Source of the DNA: Cucumis sativus
Lineage: Eukaryota > Streptophyta > Magnoliopsida > Cucurbitales > Cucurbitaceae
Direction of reading: 5' to 3'
Length of the DNA: 64,000 nt
NCBI RefSeq assembly: GCF_000004075.3
Contig: NW_022279522.1
Span: 1 to 64,000, forward strand
The position numbers and the translations under genes are program-made. This document shows, in pieces, positions 1-12,475 of the stretch. Each line of letters opens with the position of its first letter. Position 1 is the stretch's first letter. Below the pieces are notes generated by a model that ran no database searches, was not told the origin of the DNA, and saw only the letters and a program-made list of their open reading frames with translations.

Positions 1-444
1 CCTTTTATACTATTAACAAAACTCAAAAACGCAACGGTGGTCAACCTAAACAGCAAGTATAATAAATACCGTACCAAGATGTTTATTAATAACATGTGTT
101 TGATACATAATTACAACACTTTGACCAAACAACCAATGCTTAACTATTTTCAAAACGTCTGGTCATCTCGCTGCAAATCCTTCAGCCTTCTTCTCTACTT
201 GGCCTAAAACACTCATCTTGGAAGATGAATTTTTGAAAGAATGTCTAAAAGACTAAGGTTTTATGAAATCCTTTTCGCAATACCTTTTCATAAACATTAT
301 TTCGCATAAACAGCATCAAATAATTTTATCTCGCATAAACCTTTCTTTATCCTTAACATACTCATAACATAAAAATTTCACATAAACACATATTAGTTAT
401 CATTCATTCCTTTCACCAAGGATTTTGAATCGTTCTCTACACTT
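1..444. other. intergenic, no gene seen
   Basis: AT-rich sequence upstream of the truncated gypsy element. I find no open frame, splice-bounded exon or repeat that I can name. Confidence 0.5.
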
Positions 445-728
445 TGATGTAGAACATCTCCCTTCTTGATGTTTCTTAAGTTTTATCCTAGAGGAGGGGT
501 TTGAATTACCATTTTTATAGTTTAGGATTAGTTATTTGAATTACCAATTTTGTATCTTGAGTTAGTTATAACTAACTCAACTCCAAGTTAAACTAACTCA
601 ACCCCAAGTTAGTTTAACAACTCTTGTAATCTCCAGCCTATAAAAAGGCTTCTCATTTTCATTAATAAGACATAAAAAAAAAAGAGGCATTATACATAAA
701 GGTTTCTAGCTTTGCAATTACTGCATCA
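445..728 (+). repeat. 5' LTR of truncated gypsy element
   Basis: Starts TGATGTAGAAC and ends GCATCA. It is followed two bases later by a tRNA-Met-type primer site, which fixes its right edge. A TATA-like stretch (CCTATAAAAAGGC near 640) lies inside, as expected for the U3 promoter. It aligns along its length with 56,935-57,200. Confidence 0.85.
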
Positions 729-730
729 AT

Positions 731-742
731 TGGTATCGGAGC
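731..742 (+). other. primer-binding site (initiator Met tRNA type)
   Basis: TGGTATCGGAGC lies two bases after the LTR and differs at one position from the usual plant site TGGTATCAGAGC, which pairs with the 3' end of initiator methionine tRNA. Confidence 0.85.
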
Positions 743-795
743 GTGATCCTAGCTCACTCTTCCCTCAAAAAACTTGGATCCTACCACTCTTATCC

Positions 796-1422
796 ATGGA
801 CGCGGAAGCCTCCTTCAACCAACGCTTGCAGTTGGTAGAACAAGTTGTTGAAGAACTTCGAAAAGGGCAGTCAGATATACAACAATCGTTAGTAGAATTA
901 ACAAACCTTTTTACCCGATTTCATGTCCAACGTTTAGAAGAAGCAATTCAGCCCCCAAGAAACCCAATTGCAGCAAACCAAGAAAGACAAGAAAGACCAA
1001 GAAACCAAGAAACCCAAGCTGTAAACCAAGAACTACTAAGAAATCAATCTATTCACATCCACAATAATCGATTGTATGGAAACAACGTACCTGGACATTT
1101 CTTGAACGATTCTGACTCTTCCGATGAAAACAACTTGCTAAACATTCATCAAGAACCTCAACAAAGGCTTGGACTTCGACCATACTTTCAAGAAGATTAA
1201 GAAATACGTATGAAAGTGGATCTCCCTACCTTCAATGGTCGAATGGACGTGGAGAAGTTTCTTGATTGGATCAAGAACGTAGAAATTTTTTTCGACTATG
1301 CCAATACACCCGAACATAAGAAGGTCCGATTAGTTGCTCTCAAACTTCAAGGTGGCGCAAGCGCTTGGTGGGATCAATTACAAAACAATAGACGATTATT
1401 CGGTAAACAATCTAAAGATTAA
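796..1422 (+). pseudogene. gypsy gag, partial, one in-frame stop
   Basis: The first ATG after the primer site is at 796. The first part (about 134 codons) is a charged, glutamine- and arginine-rich N-terminal region. A TAA at about 1,198 interrupts the frame, and the same frame resumes with MKVDLPTFNG, a motif that opens the conserved Retrotrans_gag domain of many plant gypsy elements, followed by ALKLQGGASAWWDQLQ. The domain breaks off at GKQ near 1,415. Because both halves are in one frame, a single nonsense change explains the break. Gag would form the virus-like particle. This copy cannot do so. Confidence 0.8.
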
Positions 1423-4052
1423 CTGAATATCTTATAAAAGGATGTTGTCGTAGGCTTAGTGGTGACAGGTGAGAAAGTAAGTTGTGTCTTTTATGACTCT
1501 TAAACGTTGAAGTCAATCAATGAGTTCCAAATCCAACCATAGTTTATGAAGTTCAATCCAAATTTTATAAATTTTCTTTAAATTTGAAAATGCAGAAAGT
1601 GATTAGTTGTCAAATAAGTCTAAAAAGATTGGAAGCAAGGACTGAATTCACGAGCTCAAGCCAAAAAATAATTAAATGCAACAAGTGAAGAGATCACAAG
1701 TGGAGAATGACTCTCGTTCTATGAAGCTATAATAATATATTTATAGATATAATTGATCTAATTTTTACCCCATAAGTTTTTATCTAATAAATACAATTAG
1801 TTATTTTTCTAGGCTCCACCTTTTAAGTGGTACATTGGTTTGAATCTTGACAGTAAAGCTCTTTCCTATGAGGCTATTTTCTTGATCTAATTGTGTTTGC
1901 CCCTATTTGATGTTGTTGGTGTCATTTGTTTCAAAATCATCCCCTAAAGAAACAAAATCCTAACTAAATATTTTGAATAGATAGCAAAACCAGCCAACAT
2001 AGTCGGATACCCCCAATCCGACACCAAAGAACTATTGGTAAGTTGCAAGGGCTCTTGGAGCATGAAACCATATGAACGAACATAGATGATTTTTGCCCCA
2101 ATTTTCATGGTACAACCTTGAGGAAAGGACAAGGTTCATGTGAACCCAAGATATTGCACATGTAATAATTAAGTTAGGAATGTTTTGAGGAGATTGTTAG
2201 TAAACGTGGAAAAAAAATATTACATGCTTCTTCAGTTGGGCTTTTCTCTTTTGGACATTTCTTCCTTGATATCACAATATTTAATTGCATATATTCTCAA
2301 ATTTGATACATCAACTACTAATGATGCCGCTTGTAAAAAAAAAAAAAACGATGCCCAACTTCGGTGAACATTCTAGGGAGGAGGTTAGATATATTCGATA
2401 TTATATTAGTAAGTGTTTCAGCTATATATACATATATCTAAGTATAGATAGAATTGACAATCAGACACACTAATTAGATTTGCACCAATTATTCAAATTG
2501 GAAATTATTTTAAAGGGTGTGGAATTCCTACTTCCACATCGCATTTAAACCTCTAATTGTCCTTCTATTTGTAGCAATTTGGCTTCAACCATTTTCCATT
2601 TGTTGTTGTTTGGATGTACTTTCAAAGATGCTCACAACAATCCCTACTTCAAACTCATCCCTTATGTGATACTCCTTCACCTGTACAAGTTTGGAATATG
2701 ATGTTCTTTTTTCTATTCTTCTCAATTTTTAAAAGTTCAATGATCTCAATTTTTTGTTTTGGTTACCTTTATACTAAGGCAGTAACGAATATTCGACAAA
2801 CTTGATGTACGAATAGGGGACGGAAGCAGTAATGCCATCAGAAAATTCAAAAGAAATAGTCTCACCAGACCGTACAAATTCCCTTTGTATTATTAGATTT
2901 TTCAAGTCATTAGCTAATATATGCAAGAACATGACAATCATCTCTTCTACATCTATAACTTATGTTCCAACTAATCTAGCAGTCGTCCTAAGTAAATGGC
3001 ATAAAATGGCAAAACATATTCTATTCATTATTGTACTTTGACAGCAGGAAAGATCATACTCATGAATTAGTCGAAAATATGATAATTATCTACTATCAAA
3101 TGATGTATGTTCTATCATCTTATGATCATCCAATAATAATTAAAGTGTCATAAGTAACTCATGTTTGGAAGTTGTAAATACGGTAAGTATCATAACTAGT
3201 TATTATGGATCCATTATGTGGTGACAACTGATGACCTTACACATCAAAGACAGATCGCAAGACGACAAACAAGAAAAAATATGTTTATTTTACTTGGCCA
3301 TTTGCTTATAATAATATTGCTATGGGAATTTATTAGTAAATTTATAAATTTAGCAGTAATATAATCTAATTTAGCCAAACTTCTTAAACACTCTATAGTT
3401 TGTGTGTTATTCATGGTTTTTATACCAAATTATAATAGCCCAAGAATAGAATAGTTTGTGTAATCAAAGTAAGTTTATGTGTGGTTGATCTAAAGAATTA
3501 CATTGCCTAAACCTATGAATTACCCTTTTAAAAAGGTAGACTCTATAATGTGTGATAAAAATGTGTAGTAAAGTTTTCTAATTAATTTTTTTTTTTGTAA
3601 TTAATCATCGTTGAAAAAAATAGTTTGTGTGTTATACTTTCAAATGACAATTTTAGTTCAAATACTTAAATTAATTTTAAATTTATCACATAGTCTAATT
3701 GTTCAAATTTGAAAGTAAATTATTGAATTGAAAGTGTTATTCTCATTTTCAAATATTTGAAAAACACCCCCTAAAATGCATTACAAATTATTTTTAATAT
3801 TTGTTTTTCTAACGACCATATTTGTAATTCATTACTTTCCTAGAATGATTTCGCATTTATTATTTGTAACTTATTATTATCCACGGAAATTGTGCAATAC
3901 TAAATCATGTGTGTTTGAAAATTATTTCCTAACTTAATTCTACATAGTTGATATGCGGAACAAATAATTTGTAATGAAATTGCAAAGTCAAATTTTCTAA
4001 AGTGTACATGGAATAAAGTTTGGAATAAAGTTTTGCACATTTTCTAAAGTGT
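1423..4052. other. AT-rich intergenic DNA
   Basis: About 2.6 kb with no exon that I can support. Short frames occur (for instance 1,944-2,132 minus and 2,614-2,805 plus) but show no recognisable domain. Homopolymer A/T runs are frequent. Confidence 0.45.
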
Positions 4053-4760
4053 AGCTTTGGATGGAACGAAGATTATCAATGCATCGTTGTAGAGCGAGAG
4101 TTGTTTGATAGTTGGGTCAAGGTATTAATTTCACAGTACAATTTTATGTACTTTTATAATCCCAATCATCATCTAATATGTCTGAATTATGTTTGTATAG
4201 AGTCATCCTGGAGCCAAAAGCCTTCTACACAAATCATTTCCACATTATGATGATCTGTCCTATGTCTTCGGCAAAGATCGGGCAACATGAGCATGTTCAG
4301 AGACCTTTGCTGATGTGGGATGTAATGTGCATTACAATTTTAATGATGGTGTTCCCTTGGGTGATTCACATGATCAAGACATCCCGACAATGTATAGCCA
4401 ATGACTTGATATGTCACCAGATGAGATGTTAGAAATACGTGCAGGTTGATCAGATGAAAGAAGAAATTATTGAAGTGAAAGTAAGAGAAAAAAGAGTGGC
4501 CAACAATATGAAGGGATAGATGTGATAAGTAATGCAATGGAAGTTAGAAATGACAATTAAAAGCAATTGCAAATTGACTTAAAGAAAAGTGTGTAACAGA
4601 GGTTGAATTGCGTGCTAAAGTCGTGAAAGAACTGCAAGATATCCCTGAACTATGGAATCGAGACAAGGTAAAGCTTATGCAAATCATATTCCATAGGGTG
4701 GATGCCATAGAGGTAAAACTTAAATTGGAGTATTGCAAGGTTCTCTTAAAAGATAATGTT
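4053..4760 (+). pseudogene. Harbinger-associated Myb/SANT-like protein, remnant
   Basis: Exon A (4,053-4,122) encodes FGWNEDYQCIVVER and ends in WVK at a GT donor. After a 78-bp intron ending TATAG, exon B starts at 4,201 with SHPGAKSLLHKSFPHYDDL followed by YVFGKDRAT. This layout matches the Myb/SANT-like DNA-binding protein that accompanies PIF/Harbinger transposases and is often annotated in cucurbits as a retrotransposon protein (recalled, not searched). A TGA directly follows GKDRAT. Further matching pieces follow in shifted frames, ending with the EYCKVLLKDN-type C-terminus near 4,755. The protein would bind transposon ends in the nucleus; this copy is dead. No Harbinger nuclease gene is visible next to it. 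Confidence 0.65.
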
Positions 4761-4889
4761 GGACCAGTTGTCGATTTGATGACTTTCTACTTTTATTTTG
4801 TGAACTTGTTATCTTGGTTTGGTTTGTATTGTCCTAAGTTTAATTACAAGTGTTATATGAAACTTTATATATTTATATTTCACTAAGCA

Positions 4890-7800
4890 CATATTTGAGC
4901 TTTCGACTTCATAAATTAAAACAAAATAAATTGAGAGCCACTCTTTTCAGTGGTCTTTTGTACTTGGGAGCTTTCCTCTAAAATCACTCTCTTTATATAA
5001 CCAACTTCTTGCATGTTTTGGTTGGGTAGAATTTTTTTTATAAAAAATTTAGCTTTTTTCTTTCTTTCTCTATTATTATTATTACTAATTTGTAATGTTG
5101 TGGTGAAGGTGTGGGGATCTGCCAAAAGTCTAAAATGGAGTTTATTGTAAAAAAAATGGATAAATGTGATTAAAGTGGAATTTTTGTTTTCTTCATAAAC
5201 CTTGTTTCTGTGTTTCTTTGTGGGATAGTTATAGTTAAAGACAATATGTTCTTTTTTCTCTATTTCTACAAATTTCTATTTACTATCAATTTTCTACATC
5301 AAATTATTGACTAAATTATACCATCAAGAGACTAAAGTATAATAATAACACATCCATTCATATATCTTTTACCATGATATTGAAAGGTAAGCTCTCTTAA
5401 TTATGTTTTTGAAAGGTAAGATTTCATCTGCTTAGTAATTATTTTAATTTCTTTTTTTAAAAAAATTAAACTTACTTTCTTCCATTTTTTTACTATGTTT
5501 TGTTGATCTTTTAAGCATAAGAATATTGTGTTTGTAGGAATTAGTCAAAATTCCAAAATTTTAGTTGTCAAATTTTGAGTTGGTTTTTCTATAAAAAAAA
5601 AAAAACATGGATATCGAAGTACTTGATTTAGAAGTGAAAGATGTATTTTCACCTTCACTCTCAACTCTTTCACTCACTGTGAGGGGTTGCTTAGCATTTA
5701 AGAAATTTTTGCATGTCAACCCTGCAAATCATGGTACAAGTAGAATTGAACGCTCATTGGCATAGACATCAAAAGTACAGTAAAAGAAAAACTCAATCAT
5801 ACAACAAAAAACAAACTTACATATGAGCTTAAGCAACCAGAAAGGTATAGGTCAAGAATTGAAGAAAAAAAAATCAATTATGTTTAATAAGGGAGAAACA
5901 AAATCCAACTTGTACCAATATTTGAAAAATCAAATGAAACAAATGGAGTAAAAAGAGTTAAAGAGAACAACATTATCCCAAATTAGGGAGGAAAAAGAAA
6001 ACAAAAGTCCTTACAGCGATCCTCCCTAATCAACAAAAATACATTTTATAAAGACCATTAAAGGTTTCAATAGCCACATGATAGAGGTATGAGAGATTGA
6101 GGGTCTCTAAAAGGTTCAATCCTTGGTGGTCTCCAATCCAAGGTCAAACGTGACATAGAGACAATAGACTTTTTAGAGAGGTTTTGAGAGGTCATTAATA
6201 TAACACCTTTGTGAGGGACTCGACCACTAACACGTTCTGTACTAGTCTATTTGGCCTAATTATCTCTTGTAGTAGTTTGGACTCCTTTGGTTGGCTTTTC
6301 ATTTTCTATGTCCCAGTGCATTCATTTTCTCCGTGAAACTCTTGTTTCTCATTTCTGGAATTTAAATACACGACGGGTACTATACATAGAAAGGTAATAA
6401 AAAGAATTTGGCCATCCTGTACAAATAATTTAGCTCGCATCATAACATAAGCGGTCAAATTCTGGGTTCAACATGTTTATTGCTCTAATGATTTCAAGAT
6501 ACCTACTATTGATGAATGCATAAAGTATTCATAAAATGCACGAGACGAAGTGTATCAATGGAATGCACGCTAAGCCAAACATAATGTCGAACCTAGTTGT
6601 GCATCAATGATCCACGACTTCAATAAATGTTCTTGTTTGCTGGCTAAAAGTAAGATTAAGGTAATAATCACATAAACATAACTTGTAATACAGGACCTTG
6701 TGATTTAATATGACTTTCCACAATGTATCAAACTCCCAGCCCCTAAGAAAAGGCCAAATATGGCAGTACTTCCAAGTGTTGTTTTTTATCCAATATATCT
6801 AATTTTCAATAGTCCTAACACCTGCAACAACAGATACAAGTTTAGTCAATAATTCATTCTCATCTATCATCATCAAAAACTGTTTCAAGTCTTTTTTTTT
6901 TCTTTTTTTGTAAACCTTTGGGCTTTTAAAACTAAAACTTAACATAATAAGAATGGAATAATTGAACCAAACGTAGAAATATTCAGGAATACGAATAATT
7001 TCCTATAATCTATGAGTTTTCCTCTCCTCAAAGTCATTTAGAATGACATGAAGAAGAATATAAAAATATGAGAAAAGATTATGAAATTTGTTTCGACAAG
7101 GACAAAATCTGTAGTATTTTATTTTTCACTTCAAAGTTGGTTGAGTGCGAATTTTGATCCCATGCTAATAAAACATAACTTTGGTAATCTCCCATGATAA
7201 TAGAATTCCTAGCAAGGCAGTGCCGAAATCTCATATTAGTTTCAAGATGCTTAGATAAAACACTAGTTAACTGGAAAAAGATTAACTATTCATGATAATT
7301 TGATGAGAAACTTTAGATTGTCATAACAGAGTTAGAGAGCCATGGTTGAATTTATGGGAGATAGTATTACCTTAAATCTAATGGCCTCATACCATAAACA
7401 GCACCTAGAAAAAGAAAAAGAAATCTGTTAGTTCTAGAATCCTCAGCCAACACATACTACATACTTCAAAATTCAGATCAAAACATAGAAAGAAAAATAT
7501 ATAGAGAGAGAACTTTGATCTAATATTGATGTCATCAAGATTGTTGCACTAGCTAGTTCATAATGCTCGACACTCATGGGGAGTTTGATACTTAAAACTG
7601 GAATTTATCACATCCAAACAACCAAAAAGGTTTATTAGCATGGGAAGTTGTACTAATAACAAGGAAAGCAACTGATTAAATTCCAACATCCATGATTCAT
7701 GACTTTGAGGTGGTCTCGTTCGTTACAGTTTAGGTTGGTTTCTACACAACCAACACCATCAATATTATTACTATCAACTCCACCTCACGGTAAACGAAGA

Positions 7801-8466
7801 AACTTCCAAGAATGTCAAGTTTCTAGAGTGGCATAATTAGAAGCAAGGACTTTGCGTTAGGGAGTTAACATTATAGATTATATCAGATATGCTTCCTATA
7901 AAAAATGATTATATATAGGGACAATCTTCCTTTGTGTTTGGACTGCACCCATGCATTTATAGCACGAGAGCATTTAAGGAATTAGATCACATCGCATCCT
8001 TTAGAGATGGCAGTTTGCTACCTTGATTTCCAACTTTTGTCGAGCCCTTTAGAGTTAGTTTGGTTTGAAATAGAGATTGTAGTCTTATGTGATCAAGGTT
8101 GTGAAATATCTCACTAGATTTTTTTTTAATGGAACATGTGACTAGAAGAGAGTAAGGGTTTTGAGAGGTCTTGGGAGGAGTTGAGACCATTGATGGTTTA
8201 AGGCATTTTTAGTTAAAAACATTACTTTATCTCTCGTATATCTAAGACAAGCCAAGCTTATTTTCTTCTTAAAACATACTATAATTAGTCAAACAAAAAA
8301 TTGTTAATACTCAAATACAGTTTTTATTTGACAATTAATTGTGTTAATTACAACAATAACTATAAAAATTGGTTATCCTCCTGGTTTGTTTAAAAATCAA
8401 ATCAAGAGTTTAACTAAATGAAATGCACTACAATGATAATTATGCTATTATCAACAATACACAAAC
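4890..8466. other. intergenic DNA, no supported gene
   Basis: About 3.6 kb, AT-rich, with many A/T homopolymers. The C-lobe of the kinase whose N-lobe exons lie at 8,467-9,327 would be expected here on the minus strand, but I see no DFG or APE-like exon. Segments near 6,050-6,380 and 8,140-8,200 share short phrases such as TTTTGAGAGGTC and may be old repeat scraps. Confidence 0.4.
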
Positions 8467-9327
8467 CTTGGATATTGAGTGATGAGGATCTCGAAGATTG
8501 ACCAGTAGATTATCACTTTTCAAATCAAAGTGCACAATATTCTTTTTGTGTAGGTGTTCCATTCCAAAAGCCGCATTCATAGCAATCAAGAGGTGCTTCC
8601 GCTTTTCACGACTCCTGCATCAATTGTATTTTATGCTTAATATAAGGGTGAAGATACATTATACTGCAACTAACTTCTAACAAATTAAATTAAACATATG
8701 AAAAGTGAGAACAATTGTTACTTTTCATTCTTCAACAAAGCATTTATGAGCGAACCATTAGCCATAAATTCTGTTACTTCTAAAAATCTTCTCACTGGTA
8801 CAATATAAAACAATAAAAAGGACTTGAGTCAAGGAACAAAAAGAAAAATACACAAATAACAAAAGAAAAGAATAGCCAATTAAACAGCAAACAAATGAGA
8901 ACAATTGTTACTTTTCATTCTTCAACAAAGCACTTATGAGCGAACCATTGGCCATATGTTCTGTTATTGTGGCCATAGATCTCCCAAGCCCATCATGCAC
9001 GACACCATAAAAAGTACCACATTTGGGTGGTGCAAATCAGCAAACTTAATTGCTTCATTCTAAAAATCTGCTCATTGGTACAGTATAAAACAATAAAAAG
9101 GACCTGAGTCAATGAACAAAAAGAAAATACATGAATAACAAAAGAAAAGAAAAGCCAATTACTTAAAATGAACAACCTTGCGATCTTGTTTAGAAGGCTT
9201 CCCAACAAAACACCTATCATCGACTCATTTTATAGCAACATTAGTTCCCCTCCATTTTCCATGATAAAAAGTGCCAAAGGTGCCAGACCCCAATTCTCTT
9301 AATTCTTCAAGGTCACTATTGTTTATT
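8467..9327 (-). pseudogene. Raf-like MAPKKK-type protein kinase, N-lobe exons only
   Basis: Three minus-strand exons are visible. Exon 1 (about 9,327-9,177) has [20 protein letters not shown], the glycine-rich loop, then NVAIK with the ATP-binding lysine. The next codon is TGA where an Arg is usual, then DDRCFVGKPSKQDRK to a GT donor. Exon 2 (9,059-8,912) encodes NEAIKFADLHHPNVV, a frameshift, then VHDGLGRSMATITEHMANGS. Exon 3 (8,614-8,467) is intact and carries the catalytic loop [15 protein letters not shown] (HRD-type Asp, Lys and Asn). Spacing and motifs fit the plant PB1-Raf-like kinase group, which are cytosolic signalling kinases. The PB1 domain, DFG segment and C-lobe are missing. This is a decayed gene fragment. 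Confidence 0.8.
8700..9170. repeat. partial tandem duplication around kinase exon 2
   Basis: Sequence from about 8,700 to 8,875 (GAGAACAATTGTTACTTTTC through ACAAAAGAAAAGAA) recurs at about 8,896-9,160. The left copy lacks the middle of exon 2 but keeps its donor end and the following intron, so the duplication was followed by an internal deletion of roughly 90 bp. Confidence 0.75.
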
Positions 9328-10560
9328 ACCCGAAGGAAAGAAGAAAAAGAAAAAGAAAAGGATGTTCGGATGGACAATTTAAACATAAAGTGCAACCTTA
9401 AGGTTGAAAATGGAAAACTAAGTATTACCTGCAAGCAGCCAAGGCCTTTTGACATTGGAAAACCAAGATTTGCTTTACCTGAAAGTCTTGTCCTGCCATC
9501 GTGGGCAAACATGAAACAAGAATAATTATGGCAAAAAACGTGACATATTCCCGTTGAATAGCCAAATGAATGATGTGTATGTTGCATCTTGTTTTGGAGA
9601 ATGTTCAACATTGTATTGGTGTCTTATTTACACTTTGTATAAATTAGTCAGATGTCTTGAATGGTGCTTTTGCATTGTTTTGTTTGCATTCCACTCTCAG
9701 ATAATGGAAGACAATAAAAATAATCCTCTTGTTTTACTTGTGTTTTAGTATGCTTCCTTTTATCCATTGTTTGGAACTTTCCTTCAAATGGTTGAGCTTC
9801 CGGTGTCAAAGTACCATCACATTTGTTGTAATTTATTGAGGCTCTTTAGTTATTTTATTACTCTAGTTGAATGGCATAACTTTCGGTTAAATTTACATTC
9901 AAATCTAATCTTACTTTAACCACCAGTATATGTATGTATATGTGTAAACAAAATCTTGTAATATTGTGTTATCTTATTAACTATGTTGCGAAGTTTATGT
10001 AACATTTCACTAGATTGTACTTTTTTTAAAAATAGGATTTTTTTTCATAATTTTTCAAACACAACTAATATCTACTTGGACTCCTTGTAAATGGAGTGTA
10101 TTCTTGATTAACTTAAATACTTAAATTTGTTTACAACACATATCAATTACTAAAATTTCATAATATCAAAATTCAACATATCCATAAGTTAAAAAACATA
10201 TTTTGTAATAATACTCGAAATTTGGGATGGGTAGTCTGGGTTGTTAGTGTTGTTAGTGTTGTCAGTGTTAGAATACCCCTAGTGGTTTGTGTAAAAAAAG
10301 TCTCCTTTTAAAAGTTGAAAGATGCCCTTAAACTTTCGAAAACGGTTCAAAAATACCATTGTCTTTGGTTTTAAATGAAAGTTGCTAAAGTTTTGTTTAA
10401 AAAATAATCATCAACTATTGAAAAGTTTTGTTTAAAAAATATTGATGAATTATTGAAAGTTCCATAAGTATCCATTTAAGCTTAAAAAAAATTCAAAAAA
10501 ATGTTCATCAATCCAATTCATACACCTATTTTTTTACACTTATAATAAAAAGCCCATAAA
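9328..10560. other. intergenic DNA
   Basis: AT-rich sequence upstream of the kinase exons. The expected PB1-domain exon of the kinase is not found. Frames at 9,271-9,525 and 9,554-9,748 look like antisense or chance frames. Confidence 0.45.
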
Positions 10561-10569
10561 AAGTAGAGA

Positions 10570-11200
10570 ACTTGTGTAGAGAACTCTTCACTCTTGCCTG
10601 AAGCTACAATAGCCCGTAGAAAGTAGGAGAGTTAAGCTTGTTAGGTTAGAATGCGTTGGGTTCGCTTGGGATCAAAACTTGCATCAAAACTTTTCACTCA
10701 CGGTCGAAGCCACAATAGCTGGTAGAAAGTAGGAGAGTTAAGCCTATTAAGTCATAATGCATCGGGTTCCTTCAGAATCAAACTTTCGTAGGAAACTCTT
10801 CACTCTCGACCGAAGCCACAATAACACGTAAAAAGTAGGAAAGATAAGGTGGTTAGGTCGGAATGCATCGGGTTCCTTCCATATTAGTATTTGCGTAGGG
10901 AACTCTTCACTCTTGGCGAAAGCAACAATTTTCTGAAGAAAGTAGGTGAGTTGAAGCGATTAGATCAGAATGGGATGGGTTCCTTCGGGATCAATACTTG
11001 CGTAGGGAACTTTTAAGTCTTGGGGGAAGCAAAAATAGTTCGTAGAAAGTCGAAGAGTTAAGCCAATTAGGTTAGAATGCGTCGAGTTCCTTCAGGATTA
11101 AAATTTTCGTAGGGAACTCTTCACTCTTGGCCGAAGCAACAATAGCCCGTTGGAAGTAGAAAAGTTAAGCAAGTTGGGTCAAAATGCGCTTGGTTCTTTT
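10570..11200. repeat. minisatellite, about 107-bp unit, six copies
   Basis: A diverged unit containing GGGAACTCTTCACTCTTGG, CGAAGCAACAATAGCCCG, AAAGTAGGAGAGTTAAGC and AATGCGTCGGGTTCCTT recurs near 10,575, 10,681, 10,789, 10,896, 11,001 and 11,108. Spacing is 105-108 bp. The copies differ by several substitutions each, so the array is old. Confidence 0.85.
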
Positions 11201-12159
11201 ATATATTACATGTTTATACCTTTTCAATTCAATACCTCTTTACTTTTCACTTGTCAATGTGTTATTAGTAGTTTAATTTAGCGATAAGTTATTGATAAGA
11301 AGTTTAGTTTATAATTCTCGTCGCATTAGTTAGGCTATGCTCATCGCTTAGCCAACGTCAATCGCCAACTACTCGAGAGGGCAAGTAGCAAGGATAAGGC
11401 TAATACGTGCAAGGGGGAGTTTCGCGACGAACTCCACCTTAGTGAGATAACTTCCATCATTTGTATACCGAGAGATGAAAAAGTGTGAACATTAGGCACC
11501 GAGAGGTTGTTGTCCTTAATTGCGATGCTCTATACGTTTTATAAGTGAAATCTTCTAGATATATCTCTCCTAAGCACACTTAATCATATGGATTCTGAGA
11601 GGTGACCATATGTGACGTTTAATGACTCTGAGAGGAGCACTTCTTAATTATAAGTTAGTTGAGCGAGATATATCCTATTAAAGTTGTCGTGTTACTTAAT
11701 CGCATTATAACACAAAGACATTCCTTTGCTCTTTCTTGCATACAAGTTAGTTCCCATTTCTATTTTGTCATCCATATTCCCTTTTATAGAATCTCTAAGC
11801 GTAGATATCTAGTGGTAGTTTGTTCTTGTATTTCTTTTATACCATTCGTTATTCTTTAATTCTTTTATACTGCCTAGATGATAAGTAATACCTAAAATTA
11901 ATATCTTGAATCAATTCCTTATGTTCGACCCGGGATCACCCCGGTAAACCTACCATTTCACTTGCACTTGGACAAGTAGTAAGAAAACTTGTACTCAAGA
12001 GGACTTAGTTGCCACACGATATGAAGGTCTAGTGAGCAATTCACATGCAGTTAACATGCTTAGTGATATATCGCCTAGATTGAGTATAATTTTCATTCAC
12101 CATTTACTAACACTAAGTCCTGATTGTTGAAGAGAAACAACACCTCAATAACCGGAGCG
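11201..12159. other. probable LTR-retrotransposon flank, non-coding
   Basis: The segment has higher GC than its surroundings, with phrases such as ACCGAGAGATG, ACCGAGAGGTTG, TCTGAGAGGTGACC and TGACTCTGAGAGGAG spaced irregularly. I see no coding. Position between a minisatellite and a Tat/Athila-type gag scrap suggests it belongs to a long LTR or untranslated region, but I cannot place its ends. Confidence 0.35.
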
Positions 12160-12475
12160 ATCGACTTCTATCTTTAGTTATTCGATCTTGAACCTTAATT
12201 GCACCGAGAGATGGCCTGGGATGAAACAAATTTACCTTTATTTTATTCAGTCTCGAGCATACATTGTCCTAAGATGCTACATTATGAAAGACTTCTGCCT
12301 TTAGTTATTCGATCTCAGGCCTTAATTGCACTGAAATGGCTCGGGATGAAAGAATTCTGTCTTTATTTTATTTAATCTTGGGCATACATTACATTGAGAT
12401 GCTCCGAAATGAAATTTTTTTGCCTTTAGTTATTCGATCTCGACCTTAATTGCATCGAGATGACCCGTTATTAAT
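12160..12475. repeat. short tandem repeat, about 125-bp unit, 2.5 copies
   Basis: CTTTAGTTATTCGATCT recurs at about 12,171, 12,300 and 12,421, each followed by a CCTTAATTGCA(C/T) phrase. The first two copies continue into TTTATTTTATT and CATACATT phrases; the third is cut short. Confidence 0.75.

Larger units (their letters stand above)
445..1420 (+). mobile_element. 5'-end fragment of a Ty3/gypsy LTR retrotransposon
   Basis: The fragment holds a 284-bp 5' LTR, a primer-binding site and about 0.6 kb of gag, then homology stops near 1,420 without pol or a 3' LTR. A close relative of the LTR stands alone at 56,935-57,200, so the family has at least two representatives in the window. The LTR ends are TGATG at the left and CATCA at the right, a short inverted repeat. 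No flanking duplication can be tested because the right half is missing. Confidence 0.85.

Noticed and set aside
9271-9525. 84-codon plus-strand frame over the kinase exon
   Set aside because: It is antisense to the kinase N-lobe exon and has no domain of its own.
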